Source: an uncultured Roseateles sp. (GTDB lineage Bacteria; Pseudomonadota; Gammaproteobacteria; Burkholderiales; Burkholderiaceae_C). Taken from it: DNA of 41,608 bases. The translations under genes were made by a program, and so were the position numbers. The DNA lies in assembly GCF_913777145.1 (NCBI RefSeq), contig NZ_CAJYPS010000015.1, positions 1 to 41,608 on the forward strand, written 5' to 3'. Below the pieces are notes generated by a model that saw only the letters and a list, made by a program, of their open reading frames with translations, did not search any database and was not told the DNA's origin. Every line of letters begins with the position of its first letter. The first letter of the stretch is position 1. Shown piece by piece: positions 9,661-18,871 of the stretch.

Positions 9661-10131
9661 TTGGCATCGATTCTAGAAACCCGATTGGCCTGGCCCGACG
9701 AAGCGGCCGCCGAAGCCAGCGCCCGGCGCCTGGCCGCCCTGCTGTCCCCCGCCCCTGACGCCGTGATCGAACTGCATGGCCCGCTGGGCGCCGGCAAGAC
9801 CACCTTCACCCGCCTGCTGCTGCGCGCCCTGGGCGTGAGCGGCCGCATCAAGAGCCCCAGCTATGCGGTGATGGAGCCCTACACGCTGCCGGGCGGCGGC
9901 ACGGCCGCGCATTTCGACTTCTACCGCTTCGGCGACCCGCGCGAGTGGGAGGACGCCGGCTTTCGAGACATCTTCGCCGCGCCCGGCCTCAAGCTCTGCG
10001 AGTGGCCCGAGAAGGCGGCCGGGCAGCTGCCGCCGGCCGACCTGCAGCTCTTCATCGATCTGGACGAAGCCAGCGGGGGTCGGGTCGTGCGCGCGCGGGG
10101 CCGCGCGGACCTGGTGGGAGCCTTCGCATGA
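9655..10131 (+). CDS. tsaE: tRNA t6A biosynthesis ATPase TsaE
   Basis: ATPase that works with TsaB and TsaD to place threonylcarbamoyl on A37 of ANN-decoding tRNAs. The 158 residues show Walker A GPLGAGKTTF, then IKSPSYAVMEPY, the AHFDFYRFGDPREWEDAGF motif and LCEWPEKAAG, all in the expected order. No ATG lies upstream of the conserved region. TTG at 9655 (or 9661) is the best start, and the family length supports it. The gene overlaps the divergent queG start by six bases, and its TGA overlaps the ATG of amiC (ATGA), so tsaE-amiC are probably translated as a coupled operon, an arrangement common in proteobacteria. Confidence 0.93.
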   Translation: MHLASILETRLAWPDEAAAEASARRLAALLSPAPDAVIELHGPLGAGKTTFTRLLLRALGVSGRIKSPSYAVMEPYTLPGGGTAAHFDFYRFGDPREWEDAGFRDIFAAPGLKLCEWPEKAAGQLPPADLQLFIDLDEASGGRVVRARGRADLVGAFA

Positions 10132-11513
10132 GGCGGCGCGACAGCCTGGGCGCGCTGGCGCTGCTGCTACAGGCGCCTCACACGCTGGCGGCCAGCAGCC
10201 TGTCCAGCATCGTCGCGGTGCGCGTGTGGCCGGCGGCCGACTACACGCGGGTCACGCTGGAATCCGACCGCCCGCTGGTGGCGCGCCACTTCACGGTGGA
10301 CTCGCCCGACCGCCTTGTGGTGGACGTGGAGGGGCTGGACCTCAACCCCAGCCTGCGCGAGCTGATCGGCAAGGTGCGGGCCGACGACCCCTACATTGCC
10401 GGCGTGCGCGTGGGCCAGAACACGCCCACCGTGGTGCGCATCGTGCTGGACCTGAAACAGCCGGTCGCACCCCAGGTGTTCACGCTGGCGCCGGTGGCGG
10501 CCTACAAGCACCGGCTGGTGTTCGACCTCTACCCCAAGGTGCAGGCCGACCCCATGGTGGCGCTGGTGAACGAGCCCCGCCCCGCCGAAACGCCGGCCCA
10601 GGCGGCGGCCGCGGCCAGCGCGGTGAACGATGCGCTGGGCGAGCTGATCCAGAAAATCGAGCGCCAGGCCGAGGCCACACCCCGCAGTGCCGCGCGGCCC
10701 GCGGTGCCCGGCACGCCGGCCAGCGCCCCGGCCGTGGCCGCGCGGCCGCCGCAAACTGGCGCCTCGCGCCCGCGCGACGACAAGGCCGGCCCGGCGGTGG
10801 ACCGCCTCATCATCATCGCGCTGGACCCCGGCCATGGCGGCGAGGACCCGGGCGCCGTCGGCCCCTCGGGGCTGAAGGAAAAGGATGTGGTGCTGGCCAT
10901 AGGCCTGAAGCTGCGCGAACGTCTGCAGGGCAACCCCAACATCCGCGTGCTGATGACGCGCGATGCCGACTTCTTCGTGCCGCTGCACGAGCGCGTCAAC
11001 AAGGCGCGCAAGGTCCAGGCCGACCTGTTCGTGTCCATCCATGCGGACGCCTTCATCACGCCACAGGCACGCGGCGCCTCGGTGTTCGCGCTCAGCGACG
11101 GCGCCGCCACCAGCGCTGCCGCCCGCTGGATGGCCAACCGCGAGAACGCGGCCGACCTGGTGGGAGGCGTGAACGTGGGCAGCACCAAGGACGCCCAGGT
11201 GCTGCGCGCGCTGCTGGACATGAGCACCACGGCCCAGATCAAGGACAGCCTCAAGCTGGGCTCCGAGGTGCTGGGCCAGATCGGCCGCGTCGGCAAGCTG
11301 CACAAGGCCCGCGTCGAACAGGCGGGCTTCGCGGTGCTGAAGGCGCCGGACATTCCGTCCATCCTGGTGGAAACCGCCTTCATCTCCAACCCGGAGGAAG
11401 AGCGCAAGCTGGCCGACAACGACTACCGAGAGCAGCTGGTGGACGCGCTGGCCTCGGGCATTGCGCGCTACTTCGCGAAGAACCCGCCGCTGGCGCGCCG
11501 GCGCTCGGCCTGA
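10128..11513 (+). CDS. amiC: N-acetylmuramoyl-L-alanine amidase AmiC
   Basis: Periplasmic zinc amidase that cuts the peptide from MurNAc in septal peptidoglycan so that daughter cells separate. The 461 residues consist of a signal peptide (about 1-22), an AMIN domain (about 27-145; RVWPAADYTRVTLESDRP) that targets the septum, an Ala/Pro-rich linker and an Amidase_3 domain from about 225. Zinc ligands are seen at DPGHGGEDPGA (His236 and the following Glu) and SIHAD (His305), with the catalytic Glu in SILVETAFISN. The start ATG overlaps the tsaE stop. The leader has MRRRDSL, compatible with Tat export as for E. coli AmiC. The convergent hydrolase gene begins 18 bases later. Confidence 0.94.
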   Translation: MRRRDSLGALALLLQAPHTLAASSLSSIVAVRVWPAADYTRVTLESDRPLVARHFTVDSPDRLVVDVEGLDLNPSLRELIGKVRADDPYIAGVRVGQNTPTVVRIVLDLKQPVAPQVFTLAPVAAYKHRLVFDLYPKVQADPMVALVNEPRPAETPAQAAAAASAVNDALGELIQKIERQAEATPRSAARPAVPGTPASAPAVAARPPQTGASRPRDDKAGPAVDRLIIIALDPGHGGEDPGAVGPSGLKEKDVVLAIGLKLRERLQGNPNIRVLMTRDADFFVPLHERVNKARKVQADLFVSIHADAFITPQARGASVFALSDGAATSAAARWMANRENAADLVGGVNVGSTKDAQVLRALLDMSTTAQIKDSLKLGSEVLGQIGRVGKLHKARVEQAGFAVLKAPDIPSILVETAFISNPEEERKLADNDYREQLVDALASGIARYFAKNPPLARRRSA

Positions 11514-11531
11514 GCGCCGGCGCCATGACGC

Positions 11532-13481
11532 TCAGGGCGCCACCACCAGCGGCAGCGTGATCTGCGTGGCCTGGCGGTACACGCGCTGCGTGGCGGCACG
11601 GTAGTCGGCCGGCGCCGCGTCGAAGATGCTGGGCACGAAGGTCTGCGGGTTGCGGTCGTAGAGCGGGAACCAGCTGGACTGGATCTGCACCATCACACGA
11701 TGGCCCGGCAGGAACACATGGTTGGCATTGGGCAGCGCGAAGCGGTAGGCCAGCGGCTCGCCCGGCTTCAGTGCCTTGGGCTCGCTCCAGGACTCGCGGT
11801 AGCGGCCGCGGAAGATGTCGCCCGACACCATCAGCTGGTAGCCGCCCAGCGCCGGCTGGGCCGCGACCTCGTCCGGGTAGACGTCGATGAGCTTGACCAC
11901 CCAGTCGCTGTCGCTGCCGCTGGTGGAGGCCAGCAACTGCACCAGCGGCTCGCCGGCAATCTTCATGGGCCGGGTCAGCACCTCGCTGGTGTAGGTCAGC
12001 ACGTCGGTGCGGCCCGAGGCCTCGCGCTGATCGTCCACCAGCCAGCGGGGCCAGGTCATGCCCTTGCTCTCGTCATAGCCGGTGGGGCGTATCGGGCGCT
12101 GGCGGTAGGGCACGGGCTTGGCCGGGTCGGACACGTACTCGTCATAGCCCGTGTCGGCGGGCTGCGGGTCGCCCCCGATGGCGAGCCGGAAACCCGGCTG
12201 CAGCCGCAGCGGCGTGGGCTGGATGCGGCAGCCGCTGGCGCAGCCGCGCGGCCAGCCGTCCAGCGCCTGCCATCGGCCGCTGCCGGTCTCGTAGGCGGTC
12301 ACGCGGGCCAGCGGCCTCTCGGGCTTGAGGCCCTTGAGGTGTTCGTCCAGAAAGGGCTTGAGCACCTGCTGGCGGAACTCCCAGGCGGTGTCGCTGCGGA
12401 AGCGGATCGCACCGATGAAACTGCCGTCGCCAATCGCCCCGCCGTGCACCCAGGGGCCCATGGCCATGTGCAGCAGCGGCGAGCCGTCCGGCCGCGCGCT
12501 CAGGGCCTGGTAGACCGCCGGCGCGCCGTAGATGTCCTCCGCATCCCACCAGCTGTGCACCAGCAGCGTGGGCACGGTCAGCGGCCTGGCGGCCAGCAGC
12601 TTGTCCATGGCCTGCTGCTGCCAGAAGGCGTCGTAGCTGGGGTGGGCCAGCAGCTTGCGCCAGTAGCCACTCTGCTCCAGGCCTCGCTGGCGCCCCAGCG
12701 CGCCGGCCGAGCCGGCCTGCAGGAAGGCCTCGTAGTCGTCGTAATGGGTGCTGTACCACTTGGCTTCGTTCTTGCGCGTGACCACCTGCTCATAGACATA
12801 GCTAATTCCGGTCTGGCGGAAGGCCCCGTGGTGGAACCAGTCGTCGCCGCGCCATCCGTCCACCATGGGGTTCATGGGCACGGCGGCCTTCAGCGCCGGG
12901 TGCGGGTCCACCAGCGCGGCCAGCGACAGGAAACCGTCGTAGGAAATGCCGATGATGCCCACGCGGCCGTTGCTCTCCGGCAGGTTCTTGACCAGCCAGT
13001 CGATGGTGTCCCAGGTGTCGGTGGCGTGGTCCACCGGCGTGGCGTTCAGCGGGCCGCGGAAGGGCCGGGTCAGCACGTAGTCGCCCTCGGAGTCGTACTT
13101 GCCGCGGATGTCCTGCACCACGCGGATGTAGCCCCCCTCCACGATCACGTCGGCCGCGTGGTCATAGCCCTGGATCACCGACTCCAGGTGGGCGCTCTCC
13201 GCGTGGCTGGTCAGCTCGGCCGCGTTGTAGGGCGTGCGCGTCAGCAGGATGGGCGCGTTCTTCGCGCCCTTGGGAATGAGGATGACGGTGTTGAGCAGCG
13301 TGCCGTCGCGCATGGGAATCTGCACGACACGGCGCTCGTGGTCGAAGCCAAGACGCGAGGCATGCAAGGTCTGCGGGGTGTCGCTGGGCAGTTCGGGGTA
13401 GGACGGCGGCTCGGCGCCGGCCAGCGCGGCCACCAGCGCCAGCAGCAGGGCGGACCAGCGGCCCGCGGCGGTGAGGTTCAT
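11532..13481 (-). CDS. CocE/NonD family serine hydrolase
   Basis: An exported alpha/beta hydrolase of the X-Pro dipeptidyl-peptidase (S15) superfamily, close in layout to alpha-amino-acid ester hydrolases and glutaryl-acylases. The 649 residues start with a signal peptide (MNLTAAGRWSALLLALVAALAGA). The catalytic domain follows, with the nucleophile in GISYDG (Ser180), the DIRGKYDSEGDY element and LLVHSWWDAEDIYG carrying the acid residue. The catalytic His probably lies in MGPWVHGG. The C-terminal jelly-roll domain ends with HRVMVQIQSSWFPLYDRNPQ. The start at 13481 is backed by GGAG 6 bases upstream. The substrate (peptide, ester or beta-lactam-like) cannot be decided. It is a single gene. Confidence 0.9.
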   Translation of the reverse strand: MNLTAAGRWSALLLALVAALAGAEPPSYPELPSDTPQTLHASRLGFDHERRVVQIPMRDGTLLNTVILIPKGAKNAPILLTRTPYNAAELTSHAESAHLESVIQGYDHAADVIVEGGYIRVVQDIRGKYDSEGDYVLTRPFRGPLNATPVDHATDTWDTIDWLVKNLPESNGRVGIIGISYDGFLSLAALVDPHPALKAAVPMNPMVDGWRGDDWFHHGAFRQTGISYVYEQVVTRKNEAKWYSTHYDDYEAFLQAGSAGALGRQRGLEQSGYWRKLLAHPSYDAFWQQQAMDKLLAARPLTVPTLLVHSWWDAEDIYGAPAVYQALSARPDGSPLLHMAMGPWVHGGAIGDGSFIGAIRFRSDTAWEFRQQVLKPFLDEHLKGLKPERPLARVTAYETGSGRWQALDGWPRGCASGCRIQPTPLRLQPGFRLAIGGDPQPADTGYDEYVSDPAKPVPYRQRPIRPTGYDESKGMTWPRWLVDDQREASGRTDVLTYTSEVLTRPMKIAGEPLVQLLASTSGSDSDWVVKLIDVYPDEVAAQPALGGYQLMVSGDIFRGRYRESWSEPKALKPGEPLAYRFALPNANHVFLPGHRVMVQIQSSWFPLYDRNPQTFVPSIFDAAPADYRAATQRVYRQATQITLPLVVAP

Positions 13482-13575
13482 GAAACGCTCCATGGGCATG
13501 ACGGGGGCCATGCTAGGAGCGCACACCGCCCTCACCCATCGGGATTGCCCACGAGGCGCGCGGCGCAGAAACGAC

Positions 13576-13597
13576 AACGCCGCCCGGAGGCGGCGTT
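13576..13597 (-). terminator. Probable terminator of the cstA-ybdD operon
   Basis: A perfect 9-bp stem, AACGCCGCC (13576-13584) and GGCGGCGTT (13589-13597), has a 4-base loop. It lies about 20 bases past the ybdD stop codon on the minus strand. The trailing GTCGTTTC is only weakly U-rich, so termination efficiency is uncertain. Confidence 0.5.
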
Positions 13598-13617
13598 GCT
13601 GCGTCAGGCACAGCGGC

Positions 13618-13854
13618 TCAGCAGCACTTGCCGGTGCGGCTCGCGTAGCGCGCGGTCTGGCGCTCCCGGAAGAACTCCTCGTAGCTCATGGGCTCGCGAT
13701 CCGGGTGGGTGGCCTGGTGGTGGGCCAGGTAGCTGCCGTAGTCCGGCACGCCCACCATCAGGCGCAGGCTCTGCGTGAGGTAGCGGCCGGCCTGGGCCAG
13801 ATCCCGCCCCAGATCGCGGCCCAGGTCGCGGGCCATGCCGCCCAGGTCAGCCAT
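13618..13854 (-). CDS. ybdD: YbdD/YjiX family small protein
   Basis: A 78-residue protein of the YbdD/YjiX family (DUF466), found almost always next to CstA-type transporters and thought to assist them; its exact role is unknown. The conserved core is clear: LTQSLRLMVGVPDYGSYLAHH, then HPDREPMSYEEFFRERQTARY and the terminal CC. E. coli YbdD (about 65 residues) has the same ending. The N-terminal 15 residues with the GRDLGRDL repeat are an extension. The ATG overlaps the 3' end of cstA by eight bases, implying translational coupling. Confidence 0.93.
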   Translation of the reverse strand: MADLGGMARDLGRDLGRDLAQAGRYLTQSLRLMVGVPDYGSYLAHHQATHPDREPMSYEEFFRERQTARYASRTGKCC

Positions 13855-15910
13855 GCTGGGGCACCATCAGCGGCGCGAACGCGGTCTCGTGCGAGGTCGG
13901 CTTGCTGCTGCGGCGCGCCTCGGCGATGGCCTTGAAGCTGTAGACCAGCACGCTCAGCACCACCCCCATGAACAGCACGCACAGCGCGGCGTCCAGGCGG
14001 TCGTTGAAGACCACGCGCTCCATCGCGGCCAGCGACTTCGCGGGCGCCAGCACCTTGCCCTCGGCGATGGCCGCGGCGTACTTGTCCGCATGGGCCAGGA
14101 AGCCCAGCTTCGGGTCGCTGGAGAAGACCTTGAGCCAGCCGGCGGTCATGGTGCAGGCCAGCAGCCAGGTGGCCGGCACGATGGTGACCCAGGCGTAGCG
14201 GTCCTTCTTCATGCGGAACAGCACGACGGTGCCCAGCAGCAGCGCGACGGCGGCCAGCATCTGGTTGGCGATGCCGAACAGCGGCCACAGCGTGTTGATG
14301 CCGCCCAACGGATCGACCACGCCCTGGTAGAGGAAGTAGCCCCAGGCCGCGACGCACAGGCCGGTCGCGATCAGGTTGGCCACCCAGGACTCGGTGCGCT
14401 TCAGCGAAGGCACGAAGGTGCCCAGCAGGTCCTGCAGCATGAAGCGGCCGGCGCGCGTGCCGGCGTCCACCGCGGTCAGGATGAACAGCGCCTCGAACAG
14501 GATGGCGAAGTGATACCAGAAGGCCATCATCTCCTTGCCGCCAATGACCTGGTGCAGGATCTGGGCCATGCCCACGGCCAGCGTGGGCGCGCCGCCGGCA
14601 CGGGCCAGGATGGTCTTCTCACCGACGTCGGCCGCGGCCTGGGTCAGCATCTCGGGCGTCACGACGAAGCCCCAGGTCGACAGCGTCTGCGCCACCGACA
14701 CCGCGTCCTTGCCGACCACGGCCGCCGGGCTGTTCATCGCGAAGTACACGCCCGGCTCGATGCAGGACGCGGCCACCAGCGCCATCACGGCCACGAAGCT
14801 CTCGGCCAGCATGCCGCCGTAGCCCACGTAGCGAGCGTGGGTCTCGTTCTCCAGCAGCTTGGGGCTAGTGCCCGACGAGATCAGCGCATGGAAGCCCGAC
14901 ACCGCGCCGCAGGCGATGGTGATGAACAGGAAGGGGAACAGGCTGCCGGCCCAGACCGGGCCGTTGCCGGCCGCGAACTGCGTCAGCGACGGCATCTTCA
15001 GCGGCGGGGCCACGATGATGATGCCAATGGCCAGCGCGATGATGGTGCCGATCTTCAGGAAGGTGGACAGGTAGTCACGCGGCGCCAGCAGCAGCCACAC
15101 GGGAATGCAGGCCGCGATGAAGCCGTAGCCCACCAGCAGCCACACCAGCGTGGTGGGCGTGAGCGTGAACATCGCCGCCAGCGTCGGATGCTCGCTGACC
15201 CACTGGCCGCCGAAGATGGCCGCCATCAGCAGCGCGAAGCCGATCACCGACACCTCGCCGATGCGGCCCGGGCGCCAGAAGCGCAGGTACACGCCCATGA
15301 ACAGCGCCACCGGGATGGTGGCCGCCACGGTGAACAGGCCCCAGGGCGAGTCCGCCAGTGCCTTCACCACGATCAGCGCCAGCACCGCCAGGATGATGAT
15401 CATGATCATGAAGGCGCCGAACAGCGCGATCACGCCGGGGATGGTGCCCATCTCCTGCTTGACCAGGTCACCCAGCGAGCGGCCGTCGCGGCGCGACGAG
15501 ATGAACAGCACGATGAAGTCCTGCACCGCGCCGGCGAACACCACGCCCGCAAGAATCCACAGCAGGCCGGGCAGATAGCCCATCTGGGCGGCCAGCACCG
15601 GGCCCACCAGCGGGCCGGCACCCGCGATCGCCGCGAAATGGTGGCCGTAGAGCACGTGCTTGTTGGTGGGCACGAAGTCCAGGCCGTCGTTGTACTTCCA
15701 GGCCGGCGTCTGCCGGTTGGGGTCCAGCCCCAGCACCTTGTTCGCGATGAACAGGCTGTAGTAGCGGTAGGCGATCAGGTAGGTACACAGCGCGGCGGTC
15801 ACGACCCACAGGGCGCTGATCGTCTCGCCGCGGCTCAGGGCCACGGTGGCAAGCGATACAGCACCCAGGATCGCGATACCCGCCCACGCGAGATGGCGGC
15901 GCAGATTCAT
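13847..15910 (-). CDS. cstA: CstA family carbon-starvation/pyruvate transporter
   Basis: A large inner-membrane permease of the CstA/BtsT family that takes up pyruvate or peptides when carbon is scarce. The 687 residues (E. coli CstA 701) hold about 16-18 hydrophobic segments. Family motifs are present: GLDFVPTNKHVLYGHHFAAIAGAGPLVGPVLAAQMGYLPG near the N-terminus, FAGAVQDFIVLFISSRRDGRSLG, and SGFHALISSGTSPKLL mid-protein. The start at 15910 fits the first hydrophobic helix (MNLRRHLAWAGIAILGAVSL) and has GGAG 9 bases upstream. ybdD overlaps its end. The 210-base divergent region to the GGDEF-EAL gene probably holds its promoter; no LytTR two-component pair is nearby. Confidence 0.94.
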   Translation of the reverse strand: MNLRRHLAWAGIAILGAVSLATVALSRGETISALWVVTAALCTYLIAYRYYSLFIANKVLGLDPNRQTPAWKYNDGLDFVPTNKHVLYGHHFAAIAGAGPLVGPVLAAQMGYLPGLLWILAGVVFAGAVQDFIVLFISSRRDGRSLGDLVKQEMGTIPGVIALFGAFMIMIIILAVLALIVVKALADSPWGLFTVAATIPVALFMGVYLRFWRPGRIGEVSVIGFALLMAAIFGGQWVSEHPTLAAMFTLTPTTLVWLLVGYGFIAACIPVWLLLAPRDYLSTFLKIGTIIALAIGIIIVAPPLKMPSLTQFAAGNGPVWAGSLFPFLFITIACGAVSGFHALISSGTSPKLLENETHARYVGYGGMLAESFVAVMALVAASCIEPGVYFAMNSPAAVVGKDAVSVAQTLSTWGFVVTPEMLTQAAADVGEKTILARAGGAPTLAVGMAQILHQVIGGKEMMAFWYHFAILFEALFILTAVDAGTRAGRFMLQDLLGTFVPSLKRTESWVANLIATGLCVAAWGYFLYQGVVDPLGGINTLWPLFGIANQMLAAVALLLGTVVLFRMKKDRYAWVTIVPATWLLACTMTAGWLKVFSSDPKLGFLAHADKYAAAIAEGKVLAPAKSLAAMERVVFNDRLDAALCVLFMGVVLSVLVYSFKAIAEARRSSKPTSHETAFAPLMVPQHG

Positions 15911-16120
15911 GAGGCTTGTCTCCAATTGGGGCATGCGTTCCGAGTGGACGCACGGCTGGGGTGCAAGTCTCGAAAATCGCGCACCATGCCGCATCGTGCA
16001 TACCGCGCAGGGCAGGCGCGCGGCTTCACCTAAGGGTCAACCCGATGCCGGGAGCCCTCGCAGGCTGAACAATCCGCGCAGCAGGCGCCTGACAGCCTGG
16101 CGTCAAGCGCCGGCCTCAGC

Positions 16121-18181
16121 ATGCCGCCCAGTGAACCGTCCACCATGCCCATCGACTGCCCCGCCCTGCTCCATACGCTGTTCGAAGGTAGTGCCGAAGC
16201 GTTGATCGCGCTGGACGCCGAGCGCCGCATCACGCACTGGAACTCGGCCGCACAGCAGCTGTTCGGCTATGCCGCCGCCGAGATGCTCGGCCAGCCGCTG
16301 CTGGCCCTCAGCCCCGCGGACCGCCGGCGCGAATCCCAGCAACTGCTGACCCTGCCCGAGACCGAGGCCGCACAGCCGCATCGCGCGCTGCTGGCCGGCA
16401 AGAACGGTCGCATGGTCAGCGTGTCGCTGCGCACTCGCCCGCTGCCGGGGCACGACGGCCAGGCCCCGGGCCTGCTGCTGTTCCTGCGCGAATGCGGCAC
16501 CAGCCTCGATCTGCAGCAGAGCCAGCAGCTGCAGGCGCTGGTGGCCAACTCGGACGACGGCATCATCACCAAGGACCTCAACGGCATCATCACCAGCTGG
16601 AACCCGGGCGCCGAGCGCCTGTTCGGCTGGCTGGCCGAGGAAATCATCGGCCGCCCCATGCGCACGCTGATCCCGGCAGACCGGCAGCACGAGGAGGACC
16701 ACATCCTCAAGCGCCTGGTGGCGGGCGAGAAGATTGACCACTTCGAGACCGAGCGGCTGCGCAAGGACGGCTCCACCGTGTTCGTGTCGGTCACCGCCTC
16801 GCCGCTGCGCGACGCCCAGGGCCTGGTGGTGGGTGCGTCCAAGATCGCCCGCGACATCGGCGTGCGCCTGCAGGCCGAGCGCGTGATCCACCACCACGCC
16901 ACCGTGGACCCGGTCACCGGGCTGCTGAACCGTCGCGCCTTCGGCGAGCGGCTACGCGAGATGCTGGCCCAGGCCACCAGCGACGGCCGGCGCATGGCGC
17001 TGCTGATGATAGACCTGGACCGCTTCAAGGCGGTCAACGACACACTGGGCCACCACGTGGGCGACCTGCTGCTGCGGCAGGTCGGGCGGCGTTTGCGCCA
17101 GGTCTTGCGCGAAGGCGATGTGATCGCCCGCCAGGGCGGCGACGAGTTCACCGCGCTGCTGCCCCAGGTCGGGCAGCCGGCCGAAGCCATGGCGGTGGCG
17201 CAGCGCATCAGCCAGGCGCTGGCCGAACCCTTTCTGATCGAGGGCCGGCGGCCGGCCATAGGCGGCAGTGTGGGCGTGGCCGTGTTCCCGGACGACGGGC
17301 GCAGCGCCGAGCTGCTGATGCAGCACGCCGACGAGGCCATGTATGGCAGCAAGCGCGCGGGCGGCTCGCGGGCGGCGCGCCTGAGCGCCGCGGAACAGGC
17401 CGCCGCCCAGGACCGCGCGCGGCTGCTGGCCGACCTGCAACCGGCCATCTCCCAGGGCCAGCTGCGCCTGGTCTACCAGCCGGTGCGCCGCTTCGCGGAC
17501 GGCAGCGTGCTGCGCAGCGAGGCCCTGGTGCGCTGGGCCCACCCGGAGCGCGGCCTGCTGGGGCCAGGTCTGTTCATTCCGCTGGCGGAAGAGGCCGGCC
17601 TTCTGAACGCGCTGGGCGACTGGGTGTTCCGCGAGGCCACGCGGCAGCTGGCCGACTGGCGGCGACGGCTGAACCCGCGGCTGCAGGTCAGCATCAACCT
17701 GTCGCCGTCGCAGCTGCGCGCCGGCTCCGACTATTTCCGCGGCTGGAGCCAGCATCTGCGCGAGCTGGCGCTGCCGCCCTCGGCGCTGATCCTGGAAATC
17801 ACCGAGGGCATGATGGTGGACGACTCCCGCGATACCACCCATCTGCTGAGGCGCATCCGCGAACATGGTGCGCAGATTGCGATCGACGACTTCGGCACCG
17901 GCTACAGCAGCCTGTCCCAGCTCAGCCGCCTGGACGTGCAATACCTCAAGGTCGACCAGAGCTTCGTGCGCCAGATGCAGGCCGGCGAGCGCGAGCTGGC
18001 ACTGGTGGAGGCGGTGGTCAGCATGGCGCACAAGCTGGGCCTGCAGGTGGTGGCCGAAGGGGTGGAGACCCCCGAGCAGGCACGCCTGCTTCAAGCCATG
18101 GGCTGCGACTACGGTCAGGGCTATCTCTATGCACGGCCGCTGCCGCCCGAGGAATTCGAACATCAGATCCGCGCATGCTGA
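16121..18181 (+). CDS. PAS-PAS-GGDEF-EAL cyclic-di-GMP protein
   Basis: A soluble bifunctional sensor that may both make and degrade cyclic di-GMP. The 686 residues carry PAS domain 1 (about 10-125, ALIALDAERRITHWNSAAQQLFGY), PAS domain 2 (about 140-255, GIITKDLNGIITSWNPGAERLFGW), GGDEF (about 265-425) and EAL (about 440-680). The GGDEF motif is intact (339-343) and is preceded by an inhibitory site RxxD (330-333). The EAL motif (from 466) is intact, and the catalytic set is present: SINLSPSQL, EITEG, DDFGTGYSS, KVDQSF, AEGVET. No transmembrane segments are seen. Starts at 16121 and 16145 are both possible, with no clear ribosome-binding site. Its end overlaps the LysE-type gene by seven bases. 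Confidence 0.95.
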   Translation: MPPSEPSTMPIDCPALLHTLFEGSAEALIALDAERRITHWNSAAQQLFGYAAAEMLGQPLLALSPADRRRESQQLLTLPETEAAQPHRALLAGKNGRMVSVSLRTRPLPGHDGQAPGLLLFLRECGTSLDLQQSQQLQALVANSDDGIITKDLNGIITSWNPGAERLFGWLAEEIIGRPMRTLIPADRQHEEDHILKRLVAGEKIDHFETERLRKDGSTVFVSVTASPLRDAQGLVVGASKIARDIGVRLQAERVIHHHATVDPVTGLLNRRAFGERLREMLAQATSDGRRMALLMIDLDRFKAVNDTLGHHVGDLLLRQVGRRLRQVLREGDVIARQGGDEFTALLPQVGQPAEAMAVAQRISQALAEPFLIEGRRPAIGGSVGVAVFPDDGRSAELLMQHADEAMYGSKRAGGSRAARLSAAEQAAAQDRARLLADLQPAISQGQLRLVYQPVRRFADGSVLRSEALVRWAHPERGLLGPGLFIPLAEEAGLLNALGDWVFREATRQLADWRRRLNPRLQVSINLSPSQLRAGSDYFRGWSQHLRELALPPSALILEITEGMMVDDSRDTTHLLRRIREHGAQIAIDDFGTGYSSLSQLSRLDVQYLKVDQSFVRQMQAGERELALVEAVVSMAHKLGLQVVAEGVETPEQARLLQAMGCDYGQGYLYARPLPPEEFEHQIRAC

Positions 18182-18801
18182 GCACCGTCCAGACCCTGCC
18201 CTTCCTGCTCGCCGCCGTGCTGCTGACCGCCAGCCCCGGCCCCGACAACCTGATGGTGCTGGGCATGGGCATCTCGCGCGGACGCCGCCAGGGCATGGCC
18301 TTCGGCCTGGGCTGCGCGCTGGGCTGCCTCAGCCACACGGCGCTGGCCGTGCTGGGCGTGAGCGCGCTGGTGGCGGCCTCGCCGCTGGCCTTTGGCGCGC
18401 TGCGCTGGCTGGGTGGCGCCTACCTGATCTGGCTGGGCGTGCAGGCGCTGCGCAGCCGTGGCGGGCCCCTGGGGGGCGGCGCCGAAGCGCCGCAGGCCTC
18501 GCTGGCCGGGCTGTTCGCCAAGGGCCTGTTCGCGAACGCGATCAACCCCAAGGTGGTGCTGTTCTTCCTGTCCTTCCTGCCGCAGTTCGTGGTGCCCGCA
18601 CAGGGTCAGGTCTCGCTGCAGCTGGGCCTGCTGGGCCTGCTGTTCACCGCCCAGGCCGCACTGCTGTTCGGCATGCTGGGCTTTTTCGCGGGCGCTGTCG
18701 GCACCTGGCTGGCGCGCCGCCCGGCAGCCGGCCTGTGGCTGGATCGTGCCGCCGGCCTGGTGTTCCTGGGCCTGGGGCTGAGGCTGGTGGTGATGCGCTG
18801 A
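18175..18801 (+). CDS. LysE/RhtB family amino-acid exporter
   Basis: Inner-membrane exporter of the LysE/RhtB superfamily that extrudes amino acids or their analogues. The 208 residues carry six hydrophobic segments. The family signature ASPGPDNLMVLGMGISRGRRQGMAFGLGCALG is at residues 19-50, followed by GGAYLIWLGVQALRS and the INPKVVLFFLSFLPQFV segment. The substrate is not predictable. The ATG lies inside the end of the GGDEF-EAL gene (7-base overlap), so the two are co-transcribed, although no functional link is known. No clear terminator follows; the ACCCC-AGGGGT inverted repeat just downstream lacks a T-run. Confidence 0.9.
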   Translation: MLSTVQTLPFLLAAVLLTASPGPDNLMVLGMGISRGRRQGMAFGLGCALGCLSHTALAVLGVSALVAASPLAFGALRWLGGAYLIWLGVQALRSRGGPLGGGAEAPQASLAGLFAKGLFANAINPKVVLFFLSFLPQFVVPAQGQVSLQLGLLGLLFTAQAALLFGMLGFFAGAVGTWLARRPAAGLWLDRAAGLVFLGLGLRLVVMR

Positions 18802-18871
18802 CGGCTCGCGCCAGACCTGACCCCAGGGGTTGTCCCTAGCTTTTCTGTGGTGTGCGGCGCTAAGGCCATGA

